A stretch of DNA of 64,000 bases from Rhyzopertha dominica (lineage: Eukaryota > Arthropoda > Insecta > Coleoptera > Bostrichidae). The position numbers were made by a program, and so were the translations under genes. Shown here piece after piece: positions 10,654-23,898 of the stretch; the first letter of the stretch is position 1; every line of letters begins with the position of its first letter. The notes under the pieces are model-generated. The model was not told the DNA's origin. It made no database searches and was given only the letters and a program-made list of their open reading frames with translations. The stretch spans positions 44,971,325-45,035,324 of the forward strand of contig QCXZ01000064.1 of NCBI GenBank assembly GCA_025024175.1, read 5' to 3'.

Positions 10654-11727
10654 TTCATTCAATTTGCAGCAATTTTTTGAATGTTCGCATACCGCCTATC
10701 GATGAGACTTGCGTACACTATGTTACCAATGTGAATATTGGTCTAACACGTGAACCATTTTCATAATGTTCTTAAACATAAAGTTGGTAAATAATTATTG
10801 TTTCTTCCTTCGTTGTAGGTTTTCAACATTTAATATGTTTGACTACAATGTTAAGATGTACTGATGTTTATTCAAATAAAAAACTCCAGTCCCTAAAGGT
10901 CAGAAAATTGTCCGAAAGATTAGCCAGGTTGTGAAGGTTAAGATTAAATTCCTGAACTATATTTCTTTGGAATGTGTACCCTAAAATAAAATTCGTATAT
11001 TTAGCAACAATGCTAAACAACACATTTTTTTCTTTTTATTTATCCGCGTTTATATGATGATTTATAATCTGCACATCTGGGCATTTAATACCGTGAAAAA
11101 TCGATAACATAAATAGTTGATATTGAAATTGTGTTTAACGTAATATACAAGGACATATTATGGAAACTTGCTTTTCTGTACTCATTAAATTATACCTATT
11201 TTTTTATTGCTAGGATAAAAAACTAAAACGGTTGGTATTTATTATTATATCTTNGGTTTTTAACGAATGTTCTTATCCCAGGGTTAGTCAAAAGTATATA
11301 CAACAACAAGCTTGTTTCTATAAATATGAAATTTACAGCAAAATTTCCTTAGCCATTTTCCCTATTTTTCATTTCTCCTGCTTTTTGTTTCTGTAAAACA
11401 AAGCATTTCCATGGCAGCGTTTTTTTTAATAAAATAAATGGCAATTAAACGACTTTTGCAGATTGCATTGTTTTTTTATCGTGAAATGACCTGGTGCATA
11501 TATTGTATAGTTTTATAAGAACATTTTTGTGAAAAATCGTGTTATTAATAAAAAAGAAACTACAAAAAAATCAAAGCAGGTGTCAATATTGAATCTTATG
11601 CTCGTAATACTATACCAGCAACTAGACCTGCGTAACGAATTTTGCAGTCGGTTAGGCAGTATCTTTTAAATTTCTTATTTAATGCTTCTTTCTCCTGCTC
11701 TCGTAAATTTCGCAGTTATTTCATTTT
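10654..11727. other. Intergenic DNA, no gene recognised
   Basis: AT-rich sequence with no open frame of note and no repeat I could tie to other parts of the window. One undetermined base lies at about 11254. Confidence 0.5.
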
Positions 11728-12400
11728 GATAATGGGCCCCAGAAGAAAAAATTAAATAGGCTTAAATCAGGCGGGTCAATCACATAAGCGAACATTTACT
11801 CCAAAATGTGGAGAAGTGCCGCCTTGTTGAAACCATACACTGCGGTTTGGCACTCCTCGTCGATCGTCAGCATCAGGAACAATATTATCATGCAGTAGGA
11901 TCAGGTTCTGCTGTTACCTGTTGCATTTGCACTTATGAACTATGGACGTATAATATGTTGCCCAATAATACCAGTCCACACGTTTAGTTTCTGAGTATAG
12001 TGTTCCATCATCCAGTTGCGGCAGTTATGTCTGTAAACCCATTTAGACAAAACGTGACTTCGTGAGATAATAAAGTGTTCATTGCAAAACTACTTTCTTT
12101 GTATTTATTCTTTTTTAATATTCAAACAACCGACGCTCGACGAATATTATTGTATAAAGCAAGTTGTGTGGTTGATGTAGATGAGTTATCCATAAGCATA
12201 GATTAATTAACCTATGTCATGAGCCTAAGTAATAAATCAGAAGCTTGACCATATTTGTAGCCAATTTCGGTCGTCCGGACCTTGGTATATCTTTTATATG
12301 CAATTTTTGTAATATTAAAAAAAAACGTGGACACCGGGTTGATCAATAAGATTTTTCTCTGGATGAACATTACAAAATAAATCACGAACACCTTGACGTG
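11728..12400 (-). pseudogene. Dead mariner-type (DDE, IS630-like) transposase
   Basis: Read on the minus strand in shifting frames, the order of conserved blocks is that of an insect Tc1/mariner-like transposase. From N to C: a helix-turn-helix linker with DIPRSGRPKLAT (about 12265-12300), a VYRHNCRNW motif with an NVWTGIIG block (about 11940-12040), then WFQQGGTSPHFGV and a degraded PLDFFLWG-like end (11728-11850). Several frameshifts and stops (TGA after the HFGVNVR stretch and others) show it is non-functional. No terminal repeats were identified. Assignment rests on several independent motifs in the correct order. Confidence 0.78.
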
Positions 12401-15400
12401 AATATTGTAGATCTCCTTAGCCCAAAATTCAGTTTTATTGGGTTTTTATAAATTAAAATGAAACTGCTTTTCTTAAATTAACATGAAAGGTACTTAAAAT
12501 TGGCAAATAAAACGAAAAGACAGAGTTGACTTTACCTTTTTTGTAGAATTATCATCAAAAGAATAAAAACCAGTATTGATATCTGGAGAACCTGCTTTGA
12601 TGATGCTTTTCGAAATTGCTTTTTATTAAAAAGAAATACACTACATATAAAAACAACAAGTTGGCTAGGCAATGGAATTAATTAGCAAAAAAATTTCTGT
12701 TTAGGAAATTTTGCTATAAAGCCCAAATTATTTTTGAATACGCAGTGATAGTGATACACGTTAGCTGAATTTATTTGTAGTTTGCTTAACGGTATTAGTA
12801 GAATTATTCGATGATCATTTTAGCATGCGGAAGTCTATTAAATTAAAAAAGAAAAATTGTGATATCAGCTCTTGTAAATGAGAGTAAACAGAAACGATCG
12901 TAGAGTAATTCCGTTCATATTACGAACAAAGCTCAATTATAACTAGCTTGTTTACACTCTACGTAATTATCCTAATCAAACAGTCGAGAAAAAGGAATCG
13001 TCGGAGATTTTATTTTATTTTTCAATCTGTTGGAAGTTTGATGGCGAATATAAAACTGTTTGCGATATTACATCTAGTTGCCATATTGAACAAAAAGCGC
13101 AAACGTTTCTTTTTTAGCGATCGCTCGGTAACCATTATTCGCGGGGACATAACTTTTCAACAGAGATTGTATACCTATCTGTGTTAGGTAAATTTTGTAT
13201 TATGCAAGTCAAAAGGAATATACTCGAACAAAAATTTTGTTAAGTCGGCTTTATTATCCCCTCATCAACGAATGCTTGTTCCGTAAATCTCGCTACTAAC
13301 GCATAACTTTTTTATCTTGACTTTATCTGCACAATCTGAGTGAAGATCAAGCTTTTCAACTACTTCTACGGTACGTTCTGGACCGTTAGGAAATTTAGGC
13401 TGCTATTTACAGCTACAAATGCACATTTTTATTACACACCATAATCAACGTGTTTTATTAAAATGTACCTCTATACTATACCATAGAGTTAAATTATAAT
13501 GGATATATCTTAGATAAGGAAAGATAGGGATAGGAAACTAAGCGTTTGGCGAATATACCGAAAGTGACACCAATAAACGAACGACGGCCATTTTAAGTGC
13601 GCCTGACAGGATTGTTAAACAGCGTAGAATTTGCTCGATATTCTGCAACATTAAAAGGTTCTTCCCAAACAAAAGCAATGGTAGCAACATGGTTTTATGT
13701 GTAGCTTGTAGGTGTAAAGTTTCGAGTAAAAAACCAGCTGCCACAGGTAGAAACACATCTTATCCTTCGAAAGTCTACTGTATCCACCCATCATGGTTGG
13801 ACTCGATCGCCCATCGTAAAGTATTTCCATTGTTCTTATATCCTGATAGAATTATTCACCCTGCCCGTTGCTGATTGTAACCAGCAACCTAAATAGCTCT
13901 CAAATACCGAGTTTCAAAAATATTTTATGACTGCAAGTGAGAAACAAGGCTCTCAGCGCCATCTAGATGGAACACTGCATACTAGGTGAGTTGCAACTAT
14001 GACAACCACTTACATCTGTACCGCACGCTGCGGTTAATGCGACAGTCTGATGTCAATGTACTCTGTATCTCGATACCTAAAAAGTCCAAACAAGGGCGAA
14101 ACTAGTCGTGGGGTCCGAGTAGATTGACCAGAGCAGATGTTTATTAATTTGCATATTGTATGACTTTTACTAGAATTCATCCGCCATGTTATTGGATCTG
14201 CCATTTTGAATTTTGAAAACCTAATTTCAGTATCGTAATCAGAGACGTCAAAAACACAAATATAAATACCAAAACACCTTCATATTTTGGCCAGCTATTC
14301 CGATTTTTTGACAATTGTTCCTAGCATGACGATGACGGATGCTGCGGCTGTCTTATTAATCCGTAACTACACAGCTGAAATTTTCACAGTAGAAAAATGT
14401 ATTTTGGATACTGTGGATGTTCTTATTAGGCAGAATGCTATTTAATAATTAACTTCCGCCATATGTTAAATAAATTAAGTAAAGTTTTTGTTTCCACACT
14501 TTTCCATAAATTTATTGTATCTGTATTTATAGAAATGCCATCGAGATAAAATATTCCTAGTTTCAAAATTAATTATACACACTTCCACTGATAGAATCTA
14601 TTTTGTCGATTTGTAAGTCGACCAGTAAAAGTTGTTTTGATACACTTTCGAAGTTTGACAAGAATTTCCGGTTTTTCGATCACTGCGTATGGTATGTCAC
14701 TAAGTTTCCTGTTTTGTAAAAATTAGGCATTTGACAGAATCAACCAATTTGAAACAATAAAATAATAATAATAATAATAACAATAATAACAATAAGAGAA
14801 TAAATTTAATGTTATAAACAATCCATTTTAGGTTACCCTTGTTTTGTTAAATACACCCCTTTTAAATGACCCCTCATTAAATTTACTACCTGCCAATATA
14901 AAAGAGTCTACTGAACCCATTGAACAGTAGACGTATAAAAGCTTTATGAATATTTTCTCTATTATTAGAAAAGTATTAGCATGAAAAAACAATGGGCTGC
15001 ACTGTATTAAAAAATCGTGCCGACCACTATAATTAACTGATTAAACGTACATACAACGTCGGAGTGCCTTTTTATCTCTTATGTTTACAGCTAAATCTGT
15101 ACTTACAGAATATTTACGCTTTGAATTCCCTATATTACTCCACTTTGCTTTACAAAACGTTTATAAATAACATTCACTGATAAAACAATAATGGATAAGG
15201 TACACTCATTACCGTATGTCATTCAGAATTTGACTTTACCGGTGGCCCGATATATTTATAATTAGAAAGTAGGCTGTTAACTGAAGTTAACATTTCACAA
15301 AAGTAAATAATAACAACGGTGGCAATACAATAATTACTGCAAATACAATACATATTTATTTGATCCATCGCCTCTAATCAGCTTATGACTTATTGTTAGA

Positions 15401-16193
15401 GTTTTATTGATACTTCAGTGATACCTACCACAAACCGATAAAGTAAGTGACATAAGGCTATCCAAAATGATACAGCTTGGCTTAAAACTGTTTAGCGTCT
15501 CACACTTGGCTTGGCATTAATATCGGGTATAGAGATATAGGATATGTATCCTGGAAACTTACACACCTAAAACGCTGGGTCCTGTATTTATTTATAACTT
15601 TTAGCCACAGCACTGCCAATGTCACAACGAGTTTTTTTTGCGATAATTCATAGGACACGGCCACGTGTCATAGTAGTGCTCCATTGTTTGCGTTTAGGTA
15701 GAAAAATTATGAATGAACAAATATTACAAGACAAATTTGCTACGTATTGCCGGGTAATTTTTCCTCTCATTTTAACTTGTCGGAACTTTTGTTGTGCAAA
15801 CCGCGAGATGATAAGGCTACCCTAAAGAAAACCAGGAACGATTTTAAAACTTGTAGGTAGTTCTTTGCCAGTGAGCACGTGTTGAACCCTTTTAAATTGT
15901 TTACAAATGCGTCGGCTGTTCTAACCTCAAAAATTAACCGAATGCCAAATCAATTAGCACTGATTTAAACCATATTCAGTAACGACACTAAATAACAACT
16001 TAATTATCAGCAAATATTTGCGCAACCTTATGTAAAGAATAGTTTCGTCAAGCATAAACTTGGAGATGCAGAACAAAACAAACTTTTTTCTATCGGCAAC
16101 AATTCAGGCCCATTATTCTGGCCTTGGTTTCACTGCCCTTATCATTTTGTGGACACTTTCATACATGATATGCAATCTAGAATAGATACTTAC
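12401..16193. other. Long gene-poor stretch
   Basis: AT-rich DNA with open frames below 80 codons and no motif I recognise. An (AAT)n microsatellite lies at 14755-14795. The opposing frames at 13538-13756 (-) and 13689-13874 (+) are too short and featureless to call. Confidence 0.45.
14755..14795. repeat. (AAT)n microsatellite
   Basis: About a dozen AAT/AAC triplets in a row. Confidence 0.85.
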
Positions 16194-16330
16194 CTTCGCA
16201 CATGTATTCGAAATAACTACGCTGACATCAGCGCACGCAGTTTATACAACCACCACACACTGCGATCGCGAACGAACTGGGATTCGCTCGGCTCGAATGT
16301 TGCCCGATCGATGTTGCCAGATTGTTAGGC
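16194..16330 (-). other. Candidate 5' leader exon of a leftward gene
   Basis: On the minus strand a locally GC- and CpG-richer segment (16200-16330) ends in a near-consensus splice donor, GCGAAG|GTAAGTAT, at 16194/16193. An ATGTGC lies 11 bp before the donor, so a short coding start is possible; an upstream ATG opens only a three-codon frame. This looks like a first, mostly untranslated exon with a core promoter near 16330. No downstream exon was identified between here and 12.4 kb, so the gene itself is unknown. Confidence 0.35.
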
Positions 16331-16339
16331 TGAGATTCG

Positions 16340-19300
16340 CGACTAATTTATTTTAATTATGGGCTCTCCAGAGACCAATGCAGATACAGCAAGTTTTTCT
16401 TTGCATGCGAATTATTATGATACATTGGTGAATTAGCTACTAAATGCATGCAGAGCTTATAATGATAATACCGAGGTTAATACATTTATTCCGACAGTAA
16501 TAATTTTCCTAGTACGGTATTCAGACTTGGATACACAGTGTGGGTCAAGTGAATATGGAACGCCGTTTTACTTTTATTCGACACAAAGTCCTAAATATCA
16601 TTTAAATACATTCTATTTTTATGTTTACCTGCAGCCGTTTTTATAAATACACAATTTCCTGTTTCTCTTAAGTATTTTTATTATGAAATGTGTGCCCAAC
16701 TTACTGTACGTTTCATATGGAAGAATTGGAGAATTATTATAGTTCTTATTTCAGTGTTAGTTCAAACTTATAAGACCAGTTTGATATACATGTTCTTAAA
16801 ATAAGTTTCCCAATTAAACTGACACTTCAAGCATGTAGGACATTCATTTAATTGCAACAAATAAATTATACCTAATAGCACAGAACTATTTTAGATGTTA
16901 CTTAAAAAACAACTCGTTTTAAAATATCCGACACCAACAGGTTTTGTAATTTTGCCGTTGTTGGTAATTCTAATTCATGTTCTCCTAAGAAAAATAGATT
17001 CTCTCTTTCTATCCAAATGGGGAAACGGCGCAGTCAAACAGAGAGAAGCAATTCGCATTATGACAATTTAATAGTAAGAAGGATATATCCGTTCACTAGT
17101 TCCGATAATAAAATTCTCTGCCTTTTTCAGCGTCAGAATATCCCATTTATAATACTCCTATAATGAATTTACGCAAGATATTATAAGAGAAGAAATATTA
17201 GGGAATCGCATTTATTGTGACACAAAAAAAATCAGATAAATTCGGTACACCTTTAAATCATGTAAAAGTTGCTACACATTGCTACACAGAAATGTAATTG
17301 GCATTCTTACTTTAGTTTTGAATAAGGATTTCATTTTACTTTTTATTTAAGAGAAATAGTCGTATTCAGATTATCTACTTAATGAATCATAAAACTAGGA
17401 TATATTTAAATGATACACATGACTGTGTCAAATACACAATAATGCCACTTTACAAAAGTGAACGTGTTTGTTAATAAATCATAACCGTTGAAAATGCGGA
17501 AAACAGTTTTTTACAAGGGTATTTTGGTTTTTAAGTACTATAAGCTAAAATCATTTTCAAAGATTTCCGGCTTCCGGTTGTATGGAATAATATGTACACA
17601 TACTGTACTTTTCTAATAGAACATTCAATTTGTTTATTATAAATTTGTATTCCTTAAATTATACAATATTTTGTGAAGAAATTAAACTAAAATAGATTAA
17701 ACAATGAGGTTATCGCTGCTAGAAAGAGGGTAAAAAACGCTATTTTTCAAGTTTCTGATTTTGGGGGTTTCAATTTCTAAAACTTTCAACTCAAATGGCT
17801 TGATTTTTTCAAATGGAATGCTACAAAAATTTCACTGTTATAGTATGTAGTTTCAACTACCCGTTTTTGAGTTATATCAAAAAGTGACAGATTTTTACAT
17901 ATTAAAGAACTCATATTAACATATCTTGTCGAGTTTCTTTAGTTTTTATATTTATGTTTTTATGTTTTGTTAAGGATAAGTCAGCGAAAAATTACATTGC
18001 TGAAAACTTACCAAGACTGTTTCCTCAAACATTGGCATGTTTAAAAATTGCATTATGAAAATCTTAGACACAGCTCAAAAAATGATATTGGTATGCTCAT
18101 GCACCTCCGGAATAAGCAAAGAAAATTAGATCCTAAAAAATACCTATATTCAAAATAAATTGTATTGTGTTTGGAACCAAACCTACTGTAAAGCATATTA
18201 AAATACTTTACTCAACCTTCCGAAACATTTCTAGACCGATTTTCCTGAAATAAACCTGGATTTGAAATCAAATTGAGGTAGTTAGAGGTGGACTCAATAT
18301 AACCACAGAAAGTAACACGTTTCTCAGTTTTGGAAGGTAGCTAACACGTCCACAACAACCGACCCATACATTTGAAGTAGGTATTCATTCTAGTTAAAAA
18401 ATCCTCAACAGCCCAGCTATGTGGATAATCTCCATCTTGTTAAAACCACAGTGAACGTATAGCTAGTAATTGGAATATTAAATGAAAATATGTACATTTT
18501 TAACCAGAAAATACCTGATACTGGACTATTGAGAGACCATAGGTGTAAGTAAATTACCATTCAAAAATTAAAGGGACTTCTACCATTTTAGTGTAATGAT
18601 AATTATGATAGCTGCTGAATTAATTATAGTGGAATTGTGTTTACTTGTTTACTTGTTCTTCTTAAAGAATTCATTAAAATAACACCAGCCTGTCTTAGAA
18701 CACATCAGTTAATTGTTCATGACGCCAAATTCGGTAGAGGTTGTTTATGACTTAAAAAAACTATGTAAGTACTGATGTTATATTATACTACCAAACGTAA
18801 AACGACTAGAGGCGTTACCGTTATTTGGTGCAAAACTGTAAAACAATATTTCTTTAAATAACGTAAAATTGCCCAATATGAGCTATTAACAATGCTATGC
18901 CAAATGAAAGAAAGTTTATATATATTTAAATCATTCTGTTAAAAAAATCAAGTTTAAGTTGGAAGATTATAAATCTGGAAGGCTTAAAAAAATTTTGGAA
19001 TAAAATTTTCCTTTTTCTATTTTTAAGGTATTATTTGTGTGCTCTTTAAAATATCAAGAAATTCATGGCTCCCTCTCTTTATTTTAAAAGTTATTATACA
19101 TTCTCGGGGGTATTGCAATCGCCATTTTACTGACAAAAGTTTAAATAACTGTTGCACTTTAGACCTGTTATGTGGTAAACAGAGTGGAACTAAAATATCA
19201 TAGGGAATGCAAATATATACTGAAAATGCGTGTTTGGTATAACAGAAAAATAATTTTAAGTTGTAGTACTAAAAGATTAAAAAGGCTTTTGTACAAAATG

Positions 19301-21180
19301 AACTGTTTTGCTAACGACATCTATTTTATTTTGAAAATTAAACCCGAAACATTTGTTTTTCGACATTTTTGCAAATGAAAAACAACGGAAGTGCCCATCT
19401 GACAACTACCGAATTGATGTAGCAATATGGACTTATTCACTTTTAACCGTATGCAGAAGTGCATTATATTCACTTATACAACTTCAATATTCGTGTCGGG
19501 GCCCTCAGTATTCAAAGGGCAGCCCACTATCACGTTCATTTCCTCGTGCGGTAAATTTACTCTGCTAACTCTAAATAAAAACAGCCTCTGCGTCCTACGT
19601 ACTTTGCAGTCATCGATTTTACTTCTTTGTTGATGGTTTCCACTGATTTCGCTTCTGGTTGGACAAAAAAAGGGTTTGTGGTTTATACATTTCAAATGAA
19701 GGCAAAAAACAAACGACTGATGATAAACCATATTTAATTATATTCGTAATCATCTATAATAGCCCTTGTACCTATGTCAAATAACATCTTTACCTATTTT
19801 TGGGTCGTTGCTAGATCACATAGTATTGTATGGTCCCTTTAATTAACTTTGTAATACTTTGTATGGCCACGATGATATTCAGTTAATAACTGACATGGAC
19901 TGAGAATTTGAGATGTAATGTTTTGGGATTTACCCAAAAACCACTGTAACGTAAAGCTTACGTTATTTATATAAAACCAACACATCAACACGATAAAGTT
20001 TATTCAGACTACTGGAATAGTTGATAGCTGCGTCCGAGAGCATTTTCTTAGGTACGATCAAATACTAACTGTAAGACATAACAGGCATATCATAGCAACT
20101 CATCAAATTTTTTAATCTTATATTGTTGAGTTTTCTACATTCCGCACTTTATGCAAAAAATAACACAATTTTAAATGTTGCTGTTTGAGTACAGCTTCCA
20201 AGAAGTTAAGATTCAGTTTTTTTAACGTCTGGAATCAAAATGAATCATTGGTTTGTGAATAACAAGATTAAAACAATACTTGCTTCTTATTTGGCCAACA
20301 TTTGTCATCGCCGCATATTTATAGTGTTTGGGACCTCTGGTTGCTTTACAACGCTAAATATTAGCTTTGATTACTCATATTCCTTTTTAAAATTTTTAGA
20401 CAGTGATGTTAATGTCAGCTTTCTGCAGCAAATTAATATTTAACAGATTATAAGATTGTTCAAATTAAAACAGTACGGAAGAACCTTGAGAAACAAACAA
20501 TAGTGATGTATGCTACCTATTTCATTTACATTTTTGAAAAGCGACGATTAAAAATTAAGGAAAGTGGCATTCTAAATAGTGTTTTAAAGATAATCTTAGG
20601 AACGTGTGTTTTTAATGAAATGTGGGAGTATACAGCTGTTGTACAATTACATGTTATATAAAGAATTCTTATAATAATATTTGTAAACAACAAAGAATAT
20701 TATATATTTTTAAGACGTTACTTGATATTTATGTTATGTAAAATCAAAGGAAATATTCATTATTAAAAACATTACCCTTTCTATATTTTGTTTAGTTTAT
20801 TTTCTTTATAGATAAGTATACTTTAAATGGTATCGTATGGAACAAATTATTATATTATGTGAAACATTACGATAAAGGAGCCAGCCCACAACAGGTCCTA
20901 CTATTGTAGTCCGGTTTAGTTAGCTAGAAAAATAGCGATGCCTTTGCATAAATTCCCAACCACCTGAATATTTACATGAACGTTAGGTATAGTTACCATT
21001 ATAATGAAATTGAGAAGTCCTCATCGATCCCATGTGTGCAATTTTATGATAAAACTAGCAAACAAGAACTGTAGATTGTGCAATTATCTACAAAAATTAC
21101 CCTTACATCTTTTCTCCTAAGATGTATCATTTCTACGACAAAACGGTTTTTAAAGTTATGTTTTTGAAGATTTTGAAGTT
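16340..21180. other. Long gene-poor stretch
   Basis: AT-rich DNA with only short open frames (68-85 codons) near 19.2-19.7 kb that carry no recognisable motif. No terminal repeat pairs were noticed. Confidence 0.45.
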
Positions 21181-21690
21181 ATGACCGCTGCTCTAGAAAC
21201 TCTAATCGCCAACGGAATTTGCTTTCTTTTTTCTGTATATGGAGCTCCAGAAAAAATACTTGCACAGGTACTTTACGTTACTAATCTTTTACAAAAGAAA
21301 AACGTAATGAAGAACACGTGCCATTAGCTTGTCTTCCTCCAACCTCGGCTTTTGCTCGCCAACATTTTTATCAACTATATTACCAGATTCAAGTGGGGCT
21401 TGGTAATCAGCTGGACCCATTAACAATGTATTGAAACCAATCCACTTGCACTAGAAAGGCTCTTTAATTTTTCCAATTGAAAAAAGGGTATAATTCAAAA
21501 TGTGGCAGCAAAAAAGTAGCCAACAGAAGAAGATCCTTACATCAACGACGAAACATATGATGTATCTCTGTTACAATTTACGTCGACTCAGGAAGATGAA
21601 GAGATGAAGAAGCAGATGGAGGAAGAGAAGAATAAGAAGAAGGAGCTGAATATTCATCTATTAAACTTCAGTAAAATAGACCGTTAAGTA
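21181..21690 (+). pseudogene. Fragment of a TE-associated protein with a CXC-like end
   Basis: In broken frames the + strand reads VMTAALETLIANGICFL, then EEHVPLACLPPTSAFARQHF followed by a QLYYQIQVGLGNQLDP block, then a damaged KKGYNSKCGSKK cysteine motif, and finally an acidic then Lys/Glu-rich tail beginning EDPYINDETYDVSLLQF and ending in a stop near 21688. This order resembles the C-terminus of a widespread animal TE-linked protein family whose members end in a CXC-type cysteine block; I know it only as uncharacterised. Frameshifts and loss of the cysteines indicate a pseudogene. The AT-rich sequence right after it shares a GLP-x-KP-type word with 4618-4660. Confidence 0.5.
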
Positions 21691-21739
21691 GGCCTACCGC
21701 GGAAACCACGTTAAAAAAACGCCCTAAGTACATACACTA

Positions 21740-23319
21740 CCTGATGATGTGGCGTGCAAACGTGTGCATATTATTACTATGGAGAATACAACTTTACTAA
21801 ATTATAGAATCGCTTTTTCTCAGAAACAGTGAATCTTAGCATAAAAGTGCAAGAACAATTTTTGTAGATAATTGCATGGTCTACAATTTTTGTCTGAACC
21901 AGGTATTCTTATCATACAATTAAACGTTTCGTTGAAAAATTCAAAAAACCTATTTTTGCAAACTTTGAACTTGCATAAAAATTTTTGCACACATGAGATC
22001 AATGGGGACCTTTCACAATTTTATGTAAATGATTAGGCTGTCAAAATGAGATATCAAAAATTAGTATTGAAGATAACTCAGTTTATTTACATCTGGCACC
22101 GCTGCATGCAAACGTCAACTTTATCAGCTGTTTATAACAACAGCCAAGTAGATGTTTTACAACTGCCTAGTACCCGCATTTGTACAAGTAGTAGCAGAAT
22201 ATTTAATTACAGTTGTTAGAATAAGTTAATTAATCTGCTATGTTTAAGTAAATAAGGTTCTTCCGACAATTTCATTCGTTTATGTAAGTATGAATAACTA
22301 CTGCTTGCTGCACGTTCTTAAGTTCTCTGGAATCTGCAATGTGATAATACAGCATGCCTGTATGCCCAGCCTGCTTGTGCCATCTGCTGCGGATATTTGT
22401 AACCTACCGATAGCCGATAGCTGATAGCAGGAGTTCACGTTAGATGGCGCAAGCAGCCTGTAACTGGGTTAATATACCAAATGGATTTTCATTCTTTTAA
22501 TTAATTTTAGTTTATTAATTGTTTTTGAATGACAAACGATACTGCTCTCTATATTTACAAATTTTTAGAACTTTTTGATATCGATATTCGACCACACCTG
22601 TAATATTATTGTTCTTGATAAATTAATAACAGAAGAACGACATAATAACGTTGATTAATTTCAAAACTTCAACTCCAATAAATTGATTTTTTCTTGATTT
22701 TTTTTATCAGGAGAATAATTTAATGCTTTTCCATTTTATTAAGGTATTTTTAAACCAATCCAAAAGGCTTGGCATACATTTACGGTGCTTCATTTTTCTG
22801 TGGCATTTTCACTTTTCTCGTGATAAATCAATAAAGCAAAATAAACAACAAATAGAAACGTATAATCAGAAACCAACAATTGCACTGGTTAATGGTACAA
22901 AACCATAAAATAAAAACCAGTAATAACGATAAAAAATAAAATAAAAACAGAAATGGAGAAAACAAACCTACAGTAATGTTGATATTGTGTAGGCACTTTA
23001 CTACACAGTTTTGAGTCCTCTGCAGTCTATCCCTATGTTACCAAAAACTTCATTTTTAAATTCATTTTATTTATATAGGTATTCAGTAAAAATAAGTTTA
23101 GTTATAGTCCAAAAAATATTTGACGAGATTTACTGTTTTTGCAGGCACATTTCCTATAACAATGTTTTGTTGTATTGTGCCGAACGTAATTTTCTGTTAT
23201 TAGACACTGATACTTTTGATAGTTTAGGAATGTCCTATTCCTATTTGTCACCTTTTTAATTTTGTCTGTCACTTTTCACCATATCACCGCTGTCTGAATA
23301 TTACTATACTCGTATATAT
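21740..23319. other. Intergenic DNA with one small hairpin
   Basis: AT-rich with no gene. A 15-bp imperfect stem (22371-22385 with 22442-22456, CTGCTTGTGCCATCT paired with AGATGGCGCAAGCAG) encloses a GC-richer loop and may be a tiny MITE remnant. Confidence 0.45.
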
Positions 23320-23640
23320 TAATATTCAGACAACGATATCACCAAGTTCAAAGTTTCCTTTACCTCTCCCGCATAGAATGCTGCTGCTTCATCGACATAC
23401 AATATCACTTCCCCCATCAGTCCACTCTCCACCAAGTCAGTAGCCTTCCTAGATCTAGATACTTGCGGCACCCCATATCTCGCAATAATCGGTTTGCTTG
23501 ATCCAGTTTGAATTATACGTAACACAGTCTTCGATTCCAATGTCTCTTCACCAATGTGTAGAAGTTATTTGCGATTCCAATTTTTTTAACGTGCGTAGCA
23601 GTATTTGATGATCTAGTACGTCAGGGCCTCATTTTTTTCC
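23320..23640 (-). pseudogene. LINE reverse-transcriptase fragment (LINE D)
   Basis: Minus-strand frames carry RT blocks in order: a DVLDHQILLRTLKK segment (the region after the first catalytic Asp), then ARYGVPQ (the GVPQGS-type motif, truncated), then EVILYVDEAAAFYAG, a damaged version of the YADD box. The 73-codon frame at 23319-23540 covers the last two. Frameshifts separate the blocks. This is a short remnant just upstream of MTHFS. Confidence 0.6.
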
Positions 23641-23898
23641 TTTGTAATATGTCATTGGCAGATTGTGTATGAATAAAGCACTGGTACCCTATTTAAATAC
23701 ATAAAATGGTGTAATTTGTAGAAAGGTATTTCTGAATGTCTCTTGATTTTGCAATTAGTAGCTGTTCAATGAAAGTAATTCTCGAACTTGAACACTTGTT
23801 TGCTGTTATTTTATCTAGATTACGTAATAATTAATAACTGTGTCATTGTTCAGGTAACCCGACACAATTACCGGTTGGTAGGTACTACTAACTTGAGG

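Noticed and set aside
12948..13187. 79-codon + frame
   Set aside because: Basic, low-information sequence with no family resemblance or splice signals.
13538..13874. Opposing 72- and 61-codon frames
   Set aside because: They overlap on opposite strands, neither has a motif, and no intron links either to a neighbouring exon.
19474..19731. 85-codon minus frame with a mixed-composition tail
   Set aside because: Looks superficially exon-like, but no flanking splice sites or recognised domain were found; overlapping + frames are equally long.
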